A DNA stretch of 64,000 bases from Blautia pseudococcoides (GTDB lineage: Bacteria; Bacillota; Clostridia; Lachnospirales; Lachnospiraceae), in NCBI RefSeq assembly GCF_001689125.2, contig NZ_CP015405.2:3203001-3267000 (forward strand). Direction: 5' to 3'. Position 1 is the stretch's first letter, and the number at the start of each line of letters is the position of its first letter. Below are positions 47,439 through 55,739 of this stretch, in pieces. A program made the translations under genes and the position numbers. The notes under the pieces are model-generated. The model saw only the letters and a program-made list of their open reading frames with translations. It searched no databases and was not told the DNA's origin.

Positions 47439-48359
47439 TTATTTTACCAGAAGCTCCCTTTCGATCCGCTCCCTGGCCTCAGGGGCCTGTCTGTCCATCT
47501 TCTCCGGAAATCCAAACATGGAAACACATGCGATCGTATCACCGCCTGCCTTTGGAGCCTCCTCCCCAAGCTGCTTTCCGGCAAAGTCCATCGCCCGGAG
47601 TGTCTCAAAAATGCCGTCAAAGTCCACGTCACCCTCCCCCATGGCTAAATGTTGGTGTATGGTGACATCTGCCTTCCCTCTTTGGTTCAGCCATGGCGGG
47701 TTCACAATATAACGGCAGTCCAGTGTCTGATTAAAGGTGTCTGCAAACAGTACATGTGTCAGCTCATCCCCCGCGTAGCGCAGCATGGAACGCACATCCC
47801 CCCTGCCCTCGTCATAGAAAAAGCCGTGGGGGGAGGAATACACATAGCCAAGATTCCCGGACCTGAAAGACTTTACCATATCACAAGTCTCATGATTCCG
47901 TTCACAGAAATCATAGGGATGGGACTGTATCTCCACCCGGATCCCCTCCCGTTCAAAGATTGGAAGCAGTTCCTCCATGGACTTAAACCACATGCCATTG
48001 CATACCTCCTGCCGGTTCGGGTCTCCGGAAAGTTCCGTATTGATAACCGTAACCCCCATATCCACCGCGATCTGGATCATCCTTTTCCAATTTGCCACTG
48101 CAAACTGCCGCTCCTCCTCTGTGGGACCTGACCATCGGTACACCACAATGAAAGAAGAAATCTCCACTCCTGTTTCACGGAGTGCCTTACGGTACTCCGC
48201 TTCACATTCTTGTGAAAATAAAGGATGTTTGTAAAAGGGGTTGATACGGGGATGGGGAGACTGTTCTATGTACTTATAACCCCAGTCAGCTACCTGATGC
48301 ACCATCCTGTTAATATCCATCTGCTTTGCCAGCACATCCACATCAAATGCAATTTTCAT
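47439..48359 (-). CDS. IolH-like sugar phosphate isomerase/epimerase
   Basis: TIM-barrel protein of 306 residues that strongly recalls the IolH group of inositol loci: MKIAFDVDVLAKQM, VADWGYKYIEQSPHPRINPF, GVEISSFIVVYRWSGPTEEE, VINTELSGDPNRQEVC, VEIQSHPYDFCERN, TIHQHLAMGEGDVDFD and FGFPEKMDRQAPEARERIER. Metal-ligand Glu and His positions of the AP-endonuclease-like fold are retained. The exact reaction of IolH is not well established. Start ATG 48359 follows GGGGGAAGGAAAGAG. It lies 17 bases after the Gfo/Idh/MocA gene. Confidence 0.85.
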   Translation of the reverse strand: MKIAFDVDVLAKQMDINRMVHQVADWGYKYIEQSPHPRINPFYKHPLFSQECEAEYRKALRETGVEISSFIVVYRWSGPTEEERQFAVANWKRMIQIAVDMGVTVINTELSGDPNRQEVCNGMWFKSMEELLPIFEREGIRVEIQSHPYDFCERNHETCDMVKSFRSGNLGYVYSSPHGFFYDEGRGDVRSMLRYAGDELTHVLFADTFNQTLDCRYIVNPPWLNQRGKADVTIHQHLAMGEGDVDFDGIFETLRAMDFAGKQLGEEAPKAGGDTIACVSMFGFPEKMDRQAPEARERIERELLVK

Positions 48360-48376
48360 CTCTTTCCTTCCCCCTT

Positions 48377-49540
48377 TTACTCATAATCCACCCAGACAGC
48401 ACCGCTATCCGCGGAACGCACGCAATTTTCCACCCAGCGCACGCCTTCTACCCCAGCATGCACATTGGGATACCAGAAATCCACGCTTTTCCCTTTCTCT
48501 GCTGCCTCCATGGCCCTTGCAAAACGACTGTACAGATTGCTCCATGCCTCAAACAGCCCCTCCGGATGTCCTCCGCCGATCCTGTCATCTACCATAGCAG
48601 AAGGTGCCAGATAATCCATCCCTCTCTCCAGAACCTTTACCGACTCTCCCTGCACCTCAAAAGTAAGCTGATTCGGCCTTTCATCCCACCATTCCAGGGA
48701 AGCCTTCTCACCGATGACCCGTATCTTCTGTCCATGCATGGAACCGCAGTTCACACAGGAGGACCAGAGATACCCCACAGCGCCGTTATCATATTCCATG
48801 ATAGTCATGGCATTGTCTTCCAAAGGCGCTCTTGATCCTACAAAGGACTGCCTGCTGCACAGAAGCCGTTTAATCTTCATTTCCGGAAGCATAACCTCTG
48901 ACAGATACAGCGGATGGGTTCCCACATCCCCCAGCACATAGGACGGTCCTGCCACTTTGGGGTCAACCCTCCACTTTGTAGACGCAGTAGTGGTTTCCAC
49001 GGCCACATTATGAAATCCGTGGGAAAACTGCATGTTTACAATACGGATATCCCCCAGCTTACCCTCTGCAATGATCTGACGTGCTTCCTCGATCATCTGG
49101 TGTCCTGCATATCCATAGGTCACACCAACCACCTTATTCTTCCCGGCTGCCAGCGCTTCCAGCTCTTCTGCCTGTTCTGTAGTAAAGCACAGCGGCTTTT
49201 CACAGACCACATGAAGCCCGGCCTCCAAAGCCGCCTTTGTGATCTCATAATGTGTACCGTTAGGTGTAGCCACAGACACAGCCTGGATACCATCTTCCCT
49301 TTTGGCCTCTTCTGCAAACATCGTCTTATAATCCGGATAACACCTGTCCTCACTCACATGCAGCTCTTTCCCAAAAGCCTTTCCCCTCTCAGGATCAATA
49401 TCAAAAGCTCCTGCCACCAGCTCAAAATTAAAATCCCTCAGTGCGGAAGATCTGTGGATATAGCCAATCTGACTCCCTTTTCCTCCCCCTACCATTGCCC
49501 AGCGAATGGGATCCTCAACTCTCTTTTCTCCGTAATACAT
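48377..49540 (-). CDS. Gfo/Idh/MocA-family oxidoreductase (catabolic cluster)
   Basis: A 387-residue NAD(P)-dependent dehydrogenase, longer than the typical 340. The Rossmann start is PIRWAMVGGGKGSQIGYIHR; VATPNGTHYEITKAALEAGL and HVVCEKPLCFTTEQAEEL hold the conserved EKP lysine near residue 115. The C-terminal domain has KVAGPSYVLGDVGTHPLYLS with the Asp/His of the usual DxGxH active-site motif, and FYPNVHAG-like WYPNVHAGVEGVRWVE. Long members of this family oxidise inositols, glycosides or 3-position sugar hydroxyls. GGAGATAGAAGTT precedes ATG. It sits between an IolE/IolI-like and an IolH-like gene. Confidence 0.9.
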   Translation of the reverse strand: MYYGEKRVEDPIRWAMVGGGKGSQIGYIHRSSALRDFNFELVAGAFDIDPERGKAFGKELHVSEDRCYPDYKTMFAEEAKREDGIQAVSVATPNGTHYEITKAALEAGLHVVCEKPLCFTTEQAEELEALAAGKNKVVGVTYGYAGHQMIEEARQIIAEGKLGDIRIVNMQFSHGFHNVAVETTTASTKWRVDPKVAGPSYVLGDVGTHPLYLSEVMLPEMKIKRLLCSRQSFVGSRAPLEDNAMTIMEYDNGAVGYLWSSCVNCGSMHGQKIRVIGEKASLEWWDERPNQLTFEVQGESVKVLERGMDYLAPSAMVDDRIGGGHPEGLFEAWSNLYSRFARAMEAAEKGKSVDFWYPNVHAGVEGVRWVENCVRSADSGAVWVDYE

Positions 49541-49632
49541 AACTTCTATCTCCTTTTATCCTTTATTTTTGTTTTCCGGCCAGGCGCATACCCGCAGCCT
49601 GCCATCCTTTTTTCCGGCCATGCGGCCTCCTT

Positions 49633-50559
49633 CTAAATTTCGTACCCCACACTCTTCAGATAAGAAACGCTCTCCTTCACATCCCGCAGGCTGGTATCCG
49701 AATTTCTGGGGTCCCTCTCCTGTTCAATGGTAATATACCCGCTATACCCAATCTCCTCCAAAATACCTTTGATCCCAGGATAATCCAGACATCCCTTTCC
49801 TATAGGACACATAGTCCCTTCTTGGCACCCTTCAAAAAACCGGATCCTTTTCTTCAGCACGTCCCTGTACACCTTTTCATTCACATCCTTAAAATGCACA
49901 TAATCCAGCCGTTTTGCATATTTCCCAAGCCACTTAACCGGATCCATTCCCGAGTAATAGAGATGCCCGGTATCCAGGCAAAGCCCGGCCATCTCATAAG
50001 GAATATCCCTGACCAAAGCCTCTATCTCATCTGCGAACTCTATATACCCGCCCGCATGGGGGTGGATCACCGGACGTACCCCAAACGCCTTAGCCCTCTC
50101 ACAGATTCCCCTGATATGTTCCATCATGATCCCCCACTGTCTCTCATCAAGCCTGGGTGCCCTGTCCGGATGTCCCGCCGCATAATCCCTCTCCTCATGC
50201 CCCCAATCCATAACCGTCAGATAAGGTGCCGCAAAATGCTGCCCCTCATGTACCGGCAGCGGAGGCAGCTTTGTCACAAGCGCGCATATCTCCTCTGTCT
50301 GTCTAAGCACATTCTCATAATTCTCCTCACTGAGCAGATCATCAAAAATAGTCCCGGCCACAACCGCCAGTCCGTTCTTGGCCAATTCTCCGGACACCCG
50401 TTCCACATCCACTGGCAGATACCCATACGGCCCCAGCTCAACAGCCCTGTACCCCGCCAATCCGGCCTCTTTCAACACTGTCTCCCAAGCCGGCAGATAA
50501 GGATTCTTCACATCATCCACACCCCAGCAGCAGGGCGCACCGCAAATATTCATACTCAT
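49633..50559 (-). CDS. Sugar phosphate isomerase/epimerase, IolE/IolI-like
   Basis: A 308-residue TIM barrel. I place the start at ATG 50559 (MSMNICGAPCCWGVDDVKNP) with an AAGGAGGAAATGAG site; a longer frame to 50727 is only low-complexity DNA. Family signs are GYRAVELGPYGYLPVDVERV, VVAGTIFDDLL, RPVIHPHAGGYIEFADEIEA, CLDTGHLYYSGMDP, DYVHFKDVNEKVYRDV and TIEQERDPRNSDTSLRDVKE, with the Glu, Asp and His metal ligands of IolE/IolI enzymes. It may dehydrate or isomerise a keto-polyol or keto-sugar. First structural gene after the AraC regulator. Confidence 0.87.
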   Translation of the reverse strand: MSMNICGAPCCWGVDDVKNPYLPAWETVLKEAGLAGYRAVELGPYGYLPVDVERVSGELAKNGLAVVAGTIFDDLLSEENYENVLRQTEEICALVTKLPPLPVHEGQHFAAPYLTVMDWGHEERDYAAGHPDRAPRLDERQWGIMMEHIRGICERAKAFGVRPVIHPHAGGYIEFADEIEALVRDIPYEMAGLCLDTGHLYYSGMDPVKWLGKYAKRLDYVHFKDVNEKVYRDVLKKRIRFFEGCQEGTMCPIGKGCLDYPGIKGILEEIGYSGYITIEQERDPRNSDTSLRDVKESVSYLKSVGYEI

Positions 50560-50911
50560 CTCATTTCCTCCTTCTTCGTGTGCTTTCCTTGTGTCTTTCC
50601 ATGTTTCCATTATATCCCACCCACCAAAAGCACGCCTCCAATATCCTGTCCCGCCTCCCTCCAAAAACCCCCGGATCCCCCAAAAATATTCCCCTCTTTT
50701 CCCTCCCCACTCCACTATCCTGTTCACCTCCCCCTCTCCTCAAACCAAACCTTCCAAAAATATCCCTTTTCTCCCCTCACCCAATAAAAAAAGCCCATGA
50801 CCGACAACCACAGTCACAGACCTTCTAACCCATTATAAAATTCTATCTAATCCCTCCATCCTTCTTACTTTCATCATCCCGTTCTCATTCGCCTGCTTCT
50901 ATCCTCCCTCT
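50560..50911. other. Pyrimidine-rich intergenic region upstream of the catabolic cluster
   Basis: A 352-base gap. The plus strand is strongly C/T-rich and gives spurious proline-rich frames. On the minus strand, near 50790-50820, GACTG-N7-CGGTC followed by ATGGGC and a T run is a likely terminator for the AraC gene. The remaining part should hold the promoter and AraC-binding sites of the cluster; I could not define them. Confidence 0.5.
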
Positions 50912-51823
50912 TCAAGACTGATTCCTAACCCCCTTCAGCTCCTCCAAATAAAGCCCCCTATACCGAATGGGCGTCATCCCCACCACCCGTGCAAACAGCG
51001 TACAAAAATAATTCGTATTATCATACCCCACCGTAGCAGCGATCTGCGTCGCCGTCATATCCGTAGATATCAGCAGCGTCTGCGCCAGCCCGATCCGCCG
51101 CCGTATCACATACTGAATAGGCGTACGACCCGTAGCCTTCTTAAACGCATGGGAAACATAAGGCGCCGAACACCCCAGAGCCCCGGCAATCTTCTCAAGA
51201 CTCACCTCCTCTGTATAGTGCCTATTTAAATAATTCCAAATCCGTGCCACAAACTGTTCTTCCCTGGTCCCGTCTGCCACCGCCTGGGGAAACGCCTCCA
51301 ACTGGCTGGCCATGACCACCAGGGACGCACACAGAAGCTGCGCTGCCAGCCTTCCGGCCTGATTTGTCTCCTGCATCTGATACATCTGTGCGCACATTTC
51401 CCGCAAAAGCGGATACATCTGTCCCGCCTTGCACACATAAGGCCCACTCTCCCCCACCAGATGATTTCTCGGAAGCCCCTTGAGCCTTAAATTCGTGATC
51501 CCCACGCAGTAAGACCCGATTTCCTCCTCTGTCCCGGAAGACACCTCGTGCAGATCACCCTGGTTATAAAAAAGCACATCTCCCTCCTCCAGATGATAGG
51601 TGACCGCATTCACGGTGTAGACTCCTGTTCCCCTGTAAATAAGCAGCATTTCGCAGATAGATTCATGACTGTGCAGGGGTCTGTCCACCCGGCTGCGATT
51701 AATCCTCTGCTTGTTTATGTAAACCATTGTGGGCAGTACGCCCCCTTCAAACACATCCCCCAGATTGCGCTGAATATCCGGCCAGATCAATATACATCCC
51801 TCCTCATCCTCTGTTTTCCTCAT
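50912..51823 (-). CDS. AraC-family regulator with cupin sensing domain
   Basis: A 303-residue regulator starting at ATG 51823 (MRKTEDEEGCILIWPDIQRN); the frame back to 51985 crosses the rhaD terminator and is not credible. The N-terminal cupin part has RPLHSHESICEMLLIYRGTG and HLEEGDVLFYNQGDLHEVSS. The C-terminal double helix-turn-helix has LEKIAGALGCSAPYVSHAFK, RTPIQYVIRRRIGLAQTLLI and ATVGYDNTNYFCTLFARVVG. The same direction and position suggest it activates the IolE-like/Gfo/IolH-like/GPH genes downstream. Confidence 0.87.
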   Translation of the reverse strand: MRKTEDEEGCILIWPDIQRNLGDVFEGGVLPTMVYINKQRINRSRVDRPLHSHESICEMLLIYRGTGVYTVNAVTYHLEEGDVLFYNQGDLHEVSSGTEEEIGSYCVGITNLRLKGLPRNHLVGESGPYVCKAGQMYPLLREMCAQMYQMQETNQAGRLAAQLLCASLVVMASQLEAFPQAVADGTREEQFVARIWNYLNRHYTEEVSLEKIAGALGCSAPYVSHAFKKATGRTPIQYVIRRRIGLAQTLLISTDMTATQIAATVGYDNTNYFCTLFARVVGMTPIRYRGLYLEELKGVRNQS

Positions 51824-51902
51824 TATATAATCTCTCCGCCTCCCTGACAATCCCAAAACAAAACCACATCCAGTGTGTATTTTGACAACATCCCAGACAG
51901 CC

Positions 51903-51942
51903 AAAAGCGCCCGGCACAATTTCCCGTGTGCCGGACGCTTTT
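51903..51942 (-). terminator. Terminator of the rhaBAD-type operon
   Basis: Arms AAAAGCGCCCGGCACA / TGTGCCGGACGCTTTT with one mismatch, T run on the minus strand, 45 bases after the rhaD stop. Confidence 0.85.
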
Positions 51943-51987
51943 GTCCTCCGCCGATTCCCTGGTGCACAGACCTCTGCCCCCGCACCC

Positions 51988-52815
51988 TTATTTCTCGTAT
52001 AAAAACTTCTCCGGCAGACTCACATGAAAATCCACCGCCAAATCCCTGAAATTCTGCGCTGTGATGGTCTGCAGCTTATCCGGTCTCATGGATAACATTT
52101 TCACAAGAATCTCCGCTGACTTTTCCACAGTATGCATCAGCCCAAAAGTCAAATCGAAATCTTCCCCTGAACAAAACATGCCATGATGCGCCCAAATTGC
52201 CACATCATATTTCTTCATCAGCTCACTGGTGGCAACCGCGATCTCTCTTCCACCCGGCACCATCCAGCCTGCAACGCCCACACCATCCGGGAATACCACG
52301 GGACACTCCGTGGCCATTTCCCACAGCTCCCTTGTAAACACTTCATCCTTTAAGGGCAGAACAAAGGTGAGTGCAATGATATTGGTCGTATGTGCATGAT
52401 ATATCACCCGGTGCTTCCCGCCTGTTGCCTGCATTTTCACCTCATGGTTCATCAGATGGGAGGGCAGCTCGCTGGTAGGTCTTCCGCCATTTACCAGCCC
52501 CCAGCAGATGCGGTAGTTCTCCCCCTTGTGATCCAGTTCTATGATGGCAATAGAGTCTTCCGGGTCGCTCATGACATTGCGGAAGTATTTCCCGCTTCCT
52601 GTCACCAGAAAATACTCCCCGGCAAGGGCCGGTACCGCTGTGCCGATCTCCTTCCACGCACCGTCTGCTGACAAATCTTCTCTGACAGAATCCACCTCTT
52701 CTTTCTTTATACGGTAGGTCAGGTTTCCGCCGTTTCTCTCGTGCCATCCCTGTTCCCAGCCGTCATCTGCCATTCTCATAAAACCCTGTACAAATTTTGC
52801 TTCCAAAACTCTCAT
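51988..52815 (-). CDS. rhaD: Rhamnulose-1-phosphate aldolase
   Basis: Zn-dependent class II aldolase that splits L-rhamnulose 1-phosphate into dihydroxyacetone phosphate and L-lactaldehyde. The 275 residues show the family motifs WHERNGGNLTYRIKKEEV, EYFLVTGSGKYFRNVM, GRPTSELPSHLMNHEVK, YHAHTTNIIALTFVLPL (two zinc-binding His) and AIWAHHGMFCSGEDFDLTFG (third His), with length as in E. coli RhaD. GGAACAGAAAAC precedes the ATG. Last gene of the rhaB-rhaA-rhaD run, 42 bases after rhaA. No lactaldehyde reductase gene lies in the window. Confidence 0.97.
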   Translation of the reverse strand: MRVLEAKFVQGFMRMADDGWEQGWHERNGGNLTYRIKKEEVDSVREDLSADGAWKEIGTAVPALAGEYFLVTGSGKYFRNVMSDPEDSIAIIELDHKGENYRICWGLVNGGRPTSELPSHLMNHEVKMQATGGKHRVIYHAHTTNIIALTFVLPLKDEVFTRELWEMATECPVVFPDGVGVAGWMVPGGREIAVATSELMKKYDVAIWAHHGMFCSGEDFDLTFGLMHTVEKSAEILVKMLSMRPDKLQTITAQNFRDLAVDFHVSLPEKFLYEK

Positions 52816-52857
52816 GTTTTCTGTTCCTTTCTATCATCCCTTACCACACTCTTTTTG

Positions 52858-54111
52858 CTATGCGCGTTTACTCAGCACCTCTTTTTCGTACTGCTGTACT
52901 TCTTCAAACCAGTCCTCTTTTCCGGGGACTCCGCACTGTTCGCAGAAATAATTCCACACGTCTCCAAACGGATACAGCTTCAGCTCCTCCTGAAGCATCA
53001 TAAGTTCTGTAAATTCACTGTTATTCTGCAGTTCTTTCAGTTTATCATTTGGCTGGAGAAGTGCAAACAAAAAAGCTTTCTGCATATTGCGCATTCCCAC
53101 CACCCAGGCACTGATCCGGTTAATGCTGGCATCAAAGAAATCCAGTCCTAAGAATACCCGGTCAATGGCATCATTTCTCACAATTTCCTTTGCGATCTCT
53201 TTTGTCTCATCATCAAACAGCACTACATGGTCAGAATCCCAGCGCACCGGTCTTGTCACGTGCAGAGCCAGTTTCTCATTAAATAAGAGCATGGCCGGGA
53301 TCTTATCGGAAACCACCTCTGTGGGATGATAATGCCCATTGTCCATCAGACTCAAAATACCGTTATTGGCAGCATAATTAATACAGAATTCGCTGGACCC
53401 CACCGTGTAGGACTCCATGCCAATGCCAAACACCTTGGATTCCAGGCAGACATATACTTTTGACTTGTCATAGTCAATGGATAATATCCGATCCAGGGAG
53501 TCCTTGAACCTGGCCCTTGGAGCAAGACGGTCAGCCGGCACATCCTTATAGCCGTCGGGAATCCAGATATTCATCACACAGGGCTGTCCCAGCTCCTCTG
53601 CAAAAAACTGGGAGATGCGGATGCAGGCCTGTCCATGGCGAATCCAGAACTGGCGGATCTCTTCATCCGGGCTTGAAAGTGTAAAAGTCTCTGCCTTCTC
53701 ATGGGAGAAGAATGTAGGATTGAAATCAATTCCCATCCCCCTCTCTTTCGCAAACTCTACCCATTTCCTGAAATGCGCAGGCTCCAGGGCATCTCTGTCC
53801 GCAAACTGTCCCTCCTCAAAAATGGCATAATTTGCATGGAGGTTCAGTTTATGCTTACCCGGAATCAGGCTTAGGGCTTTGTCAATGTCATCCATAAGCT
53901 CCTCCGGTGTCCCGGCTTTTCCCGGATAGTTGCCTGTTGTCTGGATCCCTCCGGATAAAGGTCCCTTGTGGTCAAATCCCTGTACATCATCCCCCTGCCA
54001 GCAGTGCATGGAAATGTGGATGTTCTTCAGTGTTTCCACTGCTTTGTCCGTGTCAACTCCCATACTTTTGTAAATTTCCTTTGCGGACTCATATCTCTGC
54101 GCTATAGTCAT
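52858..54111 (-). CDS. rhaA: L-rhamnose isomerase
   Basis: Converts L-rhamnose to L-rhamnulose. The 417-residue TIM barrel has the expected segments ISMHCWQGDDVQGFDHKG near residue 32, KLNLHANYAIFEEGQFADRD, GIDFNPTFFSHEKAETFTLS, VMNIWIPDGYKDVPADRLAP, VYVCLESKVFGIGMESYTVG (metal-ligand Glu) and LMDNGHYHPTEVVSDKIPAM (metal-ligand Asp/His). Length matches the family. AGGAGGAAAAGAAT precedes ATG. It lies 46 bases after rhaB. Confidence 0.98.
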   Translation of the reverse strand: MTIAQRYESAKEIYKSMGVDTDKAVETLKNIHISMHCWQGDDVQGFDHKGPLSGGIQTTGNYPGKAGTPEELMDDIDKALSLIPGKHKLNLHANYAIFEEGQFADRDALEPAHFRKWVEFAKERGMGIDFNPTFFSHEKAETFTLSSPDEEIRQFWIRHGQACIRISQFFAEELGQPCVMNIWIPDGYKDVPADRLAPRARFKDSLDRILSIDYDKSKVYVCLESKVFGIGMESYTVGSSEFCINYAANNGILSLMDNGHYHPTEVVSDKIPAMLLFNEKLALHVTRPVRWDSDHVVLFDDETKEIAKEIVRNDAIDRVFLGLDFFDASINRISAWVVGMRNMQKAFLFALLQPNDKLKELQNNSEFTELMMLQEELKLYPFGDVWNYFCEQCGVPGKEDWFEEVQQYEKEVLSKRA

Positions 54112-54157
54112 ATTCTTTTCCTCCTGACTTTACAATTAATCCTTTTGCATCTCTAAT

Positions 54158-55558
54158 TTACGGTTCGTATATTTTAATCTCAAATGAGTCATAGACGCAC
54201 TGCCTGGCTGCCTCTAAGTCTGCCAGCACACCCTTTGTTATGAACTGCACCATCAGGTTGCCGATGGCAGTGGCCTCTGTGGGACCCGCCAGGACCGTTT
54301 TTCCGGTACCGGCTGCTGTGAGCTGATTCAGATACGCTGCGTTTGCGCCGCCTCCCACCACGTGGAGATTTTTATACTGTACCCCTGTCATGGCCTCAAT
54401 CTCCCGCACCGTTTTGCCGTAGCAGTCCGCAAAACTTCTATATATAACACCTGCAAGCTGTGCCGGGGCTGCGGGCACCTGCTGCCCTGTCTCTTTACAG
54501 TATCCCTGCACTGCCTCTGTCATAGACTCCGGGGCCAGAAAACGGCTGTCATTACAATCCACCAGGGAGGGGATCTTCTCCTGGGATGCCATTTCACATA
54601 GCTCCGCAAAAGAATACATATCCTGCAGTTCTTTCTTGAGAGACTGGATCATCCACAGCCCCATAATATTTTTCAGATAACGGAACCGGTGATCATAGCC
54701 GCCCTCATTGGTAAAATTCAGCCTGCGGCTCTCCTCCGTACAGTCTGCCTCTTTTCGTTCCACCCCCATCAAGGACCAGGTACCTGAGCTTATGTACAGG
54801 GCGTTTTCCTCATTGGAAGGCACAGCCAGAACCGCGGAGCCTGTGTCATGGGTAGCAGGCAGTATGACCTGGCAGTCAAAGCCCACTTCCCTCCGTATCT
54901 CTTCCGTGAACGCTCCCAGCACGGTACCCGGTTTTTTAATAGGCTGAAAAATCCGTTTCGGATACCCCAGCATTTCAATCAGTTCAAAATCCCAGTCCTT
55001 TGTTTTTGCACTTACAAGCTGCGTTGTGGTGGCATTGGTATACTCTGATGCCATTTTACCGGTGAGCAGGAACTGAAAATAGTCCGGCACCATCAGCATG
55101 GCTACTGCCTTGTCCAGATGACCGGGATGTTTTTCTTTCACAGCCATAAGCTGGTAAATGGTGTTAAATATCTGTTTCTGGATTCCGGTTCTTCCATACA
55201 GCTCTTTCTCGGGAATAACCCGGCGGACAAGCCTGTCCATTCCCTCTGTTCTCCTGTCCCTGTATCCCACCGTGTTTCCCAAAACCTGATTGTTCCCGTC
55301 CAGAAGCACAAAATCCACAGCCCAGGTGTCAATGCCCATACTCACAGGTATCTTCCCGGCCTTTCCGCACTTCTTAAGTCCAATCTTGATTTCCTCAAAC
55401 AACTGTTCCAGATCCCAGCAGGCTTCCCCGTCTTTTACGGTCAGTCCGTTATAGAAACGGTGCATCTCCTCCATCACCACGCGGCCCTGCTCCATATGTC
55501 CCAGAATGTGACGGCCGCTGGACGCGCCGATGTCCACCGCCAGATAATATTCTGTCAT
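54158..55558 (-). CDS. rhaB: Rhamnulokinase
   Basis: FGGY-family kinase that phosphorylates L-rhamnulose at C1. The 466 residues start MTEYYLAVDIGASSGRHILG (ATP phosphate-1 motif) and include MGIDTWAVDFVLLDGNNQVL with the catalytic Asp region, TGIQKQIFNTIYQL, ATHDTGSAVLAVPSNEENAL, and NLHVVGGGANAAYLNQLTA (adenosine motif). The order is diagnostic of RhaB. First gene of the operon, with a 181-base regulatory gap to the divergent AraC gene. Confidence 0.97.
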   Translation of the reverse strand: MTEYYLAVDIGASSGRHILGHMEQGRVVMEEMHRFYNGLTVKDGEACWDLEQLFEEIKIGLKKCGKAGKIPVSMGIDTWAVDFVLLDGNNQVLGNTVGYRDRRTEGMDRLVRRVIPEKELYGRTGIQKQIFNTIYQLMAVKEKHPGHLDKAVAMLMVPDYFQFLLTGKMASEYTNATTTQLVSAKTKDWDFELIEMLGYPKRIFQPIKKPGTVLGAFTEEIRREVGFDCQVILPATHDTGSAVLAVPSNEENALYISSGTWSLMGVERKEADCTEESRRLNFTNEGGYDHRFRYLKNIMGLWMIQSLKKELQDMYSFAELCEMASQEKIPSLVDCNDSRFLAPESMTEAVQGYCKETGQQVPAAPAQLAGVIYRSFADCYGKTVREIEAMTGVQYKNLHVVGGGANAAYLNQLTAAGTGKTVLAGPTEATAIGNLMVQFITKGVLADLEAARQCVYDSFEIKIYEP

Positions 55559-55739
55559 GATTTCCGACCTCCTTATCTTCTCATCTTATCGGAAAAGAGG
55601 AGAAAGAAAAAGTACACAGCTTGCATAATTTTATAACCTTATTTGCAGTCCGCCGATTGCATTTTTTTCTCTCCCATATTACTATAAATACAGAACTGCA
55701 CCTCATGGACAGGCAGCAGACAGAAAGACGGAGGAAGCC
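55559..55739. promoter_or_regulatory. Divergent regulatory region rhaB / AraC regulator
   Basis: An AT-rich 181-base region between two divergent genes. On the plus strand TTGCAT and TATAAA occur near 55659-55690 with a long spacer. On the minus strand TATAAAATTATG-like -10 candidates occur near 55625-55640. Shine-Dalgarno sites GGAGG lie before both genes. AraC-type half-sites are expected but I could not identify a clear repeat. Confidence 0.5.

Noticed and set aside
50560..50828. Proline-rich small frames upstream of the catabolic cluster
   Set aside because: Produced by pyrimidine-rich non-coding DNA; no start signals or family.
51824..51985. N-terminal extension of the cupin AraC regulator
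   Set aside because: It would run through the rhaD terminator hairpin and has no similarity to AraC proteins.
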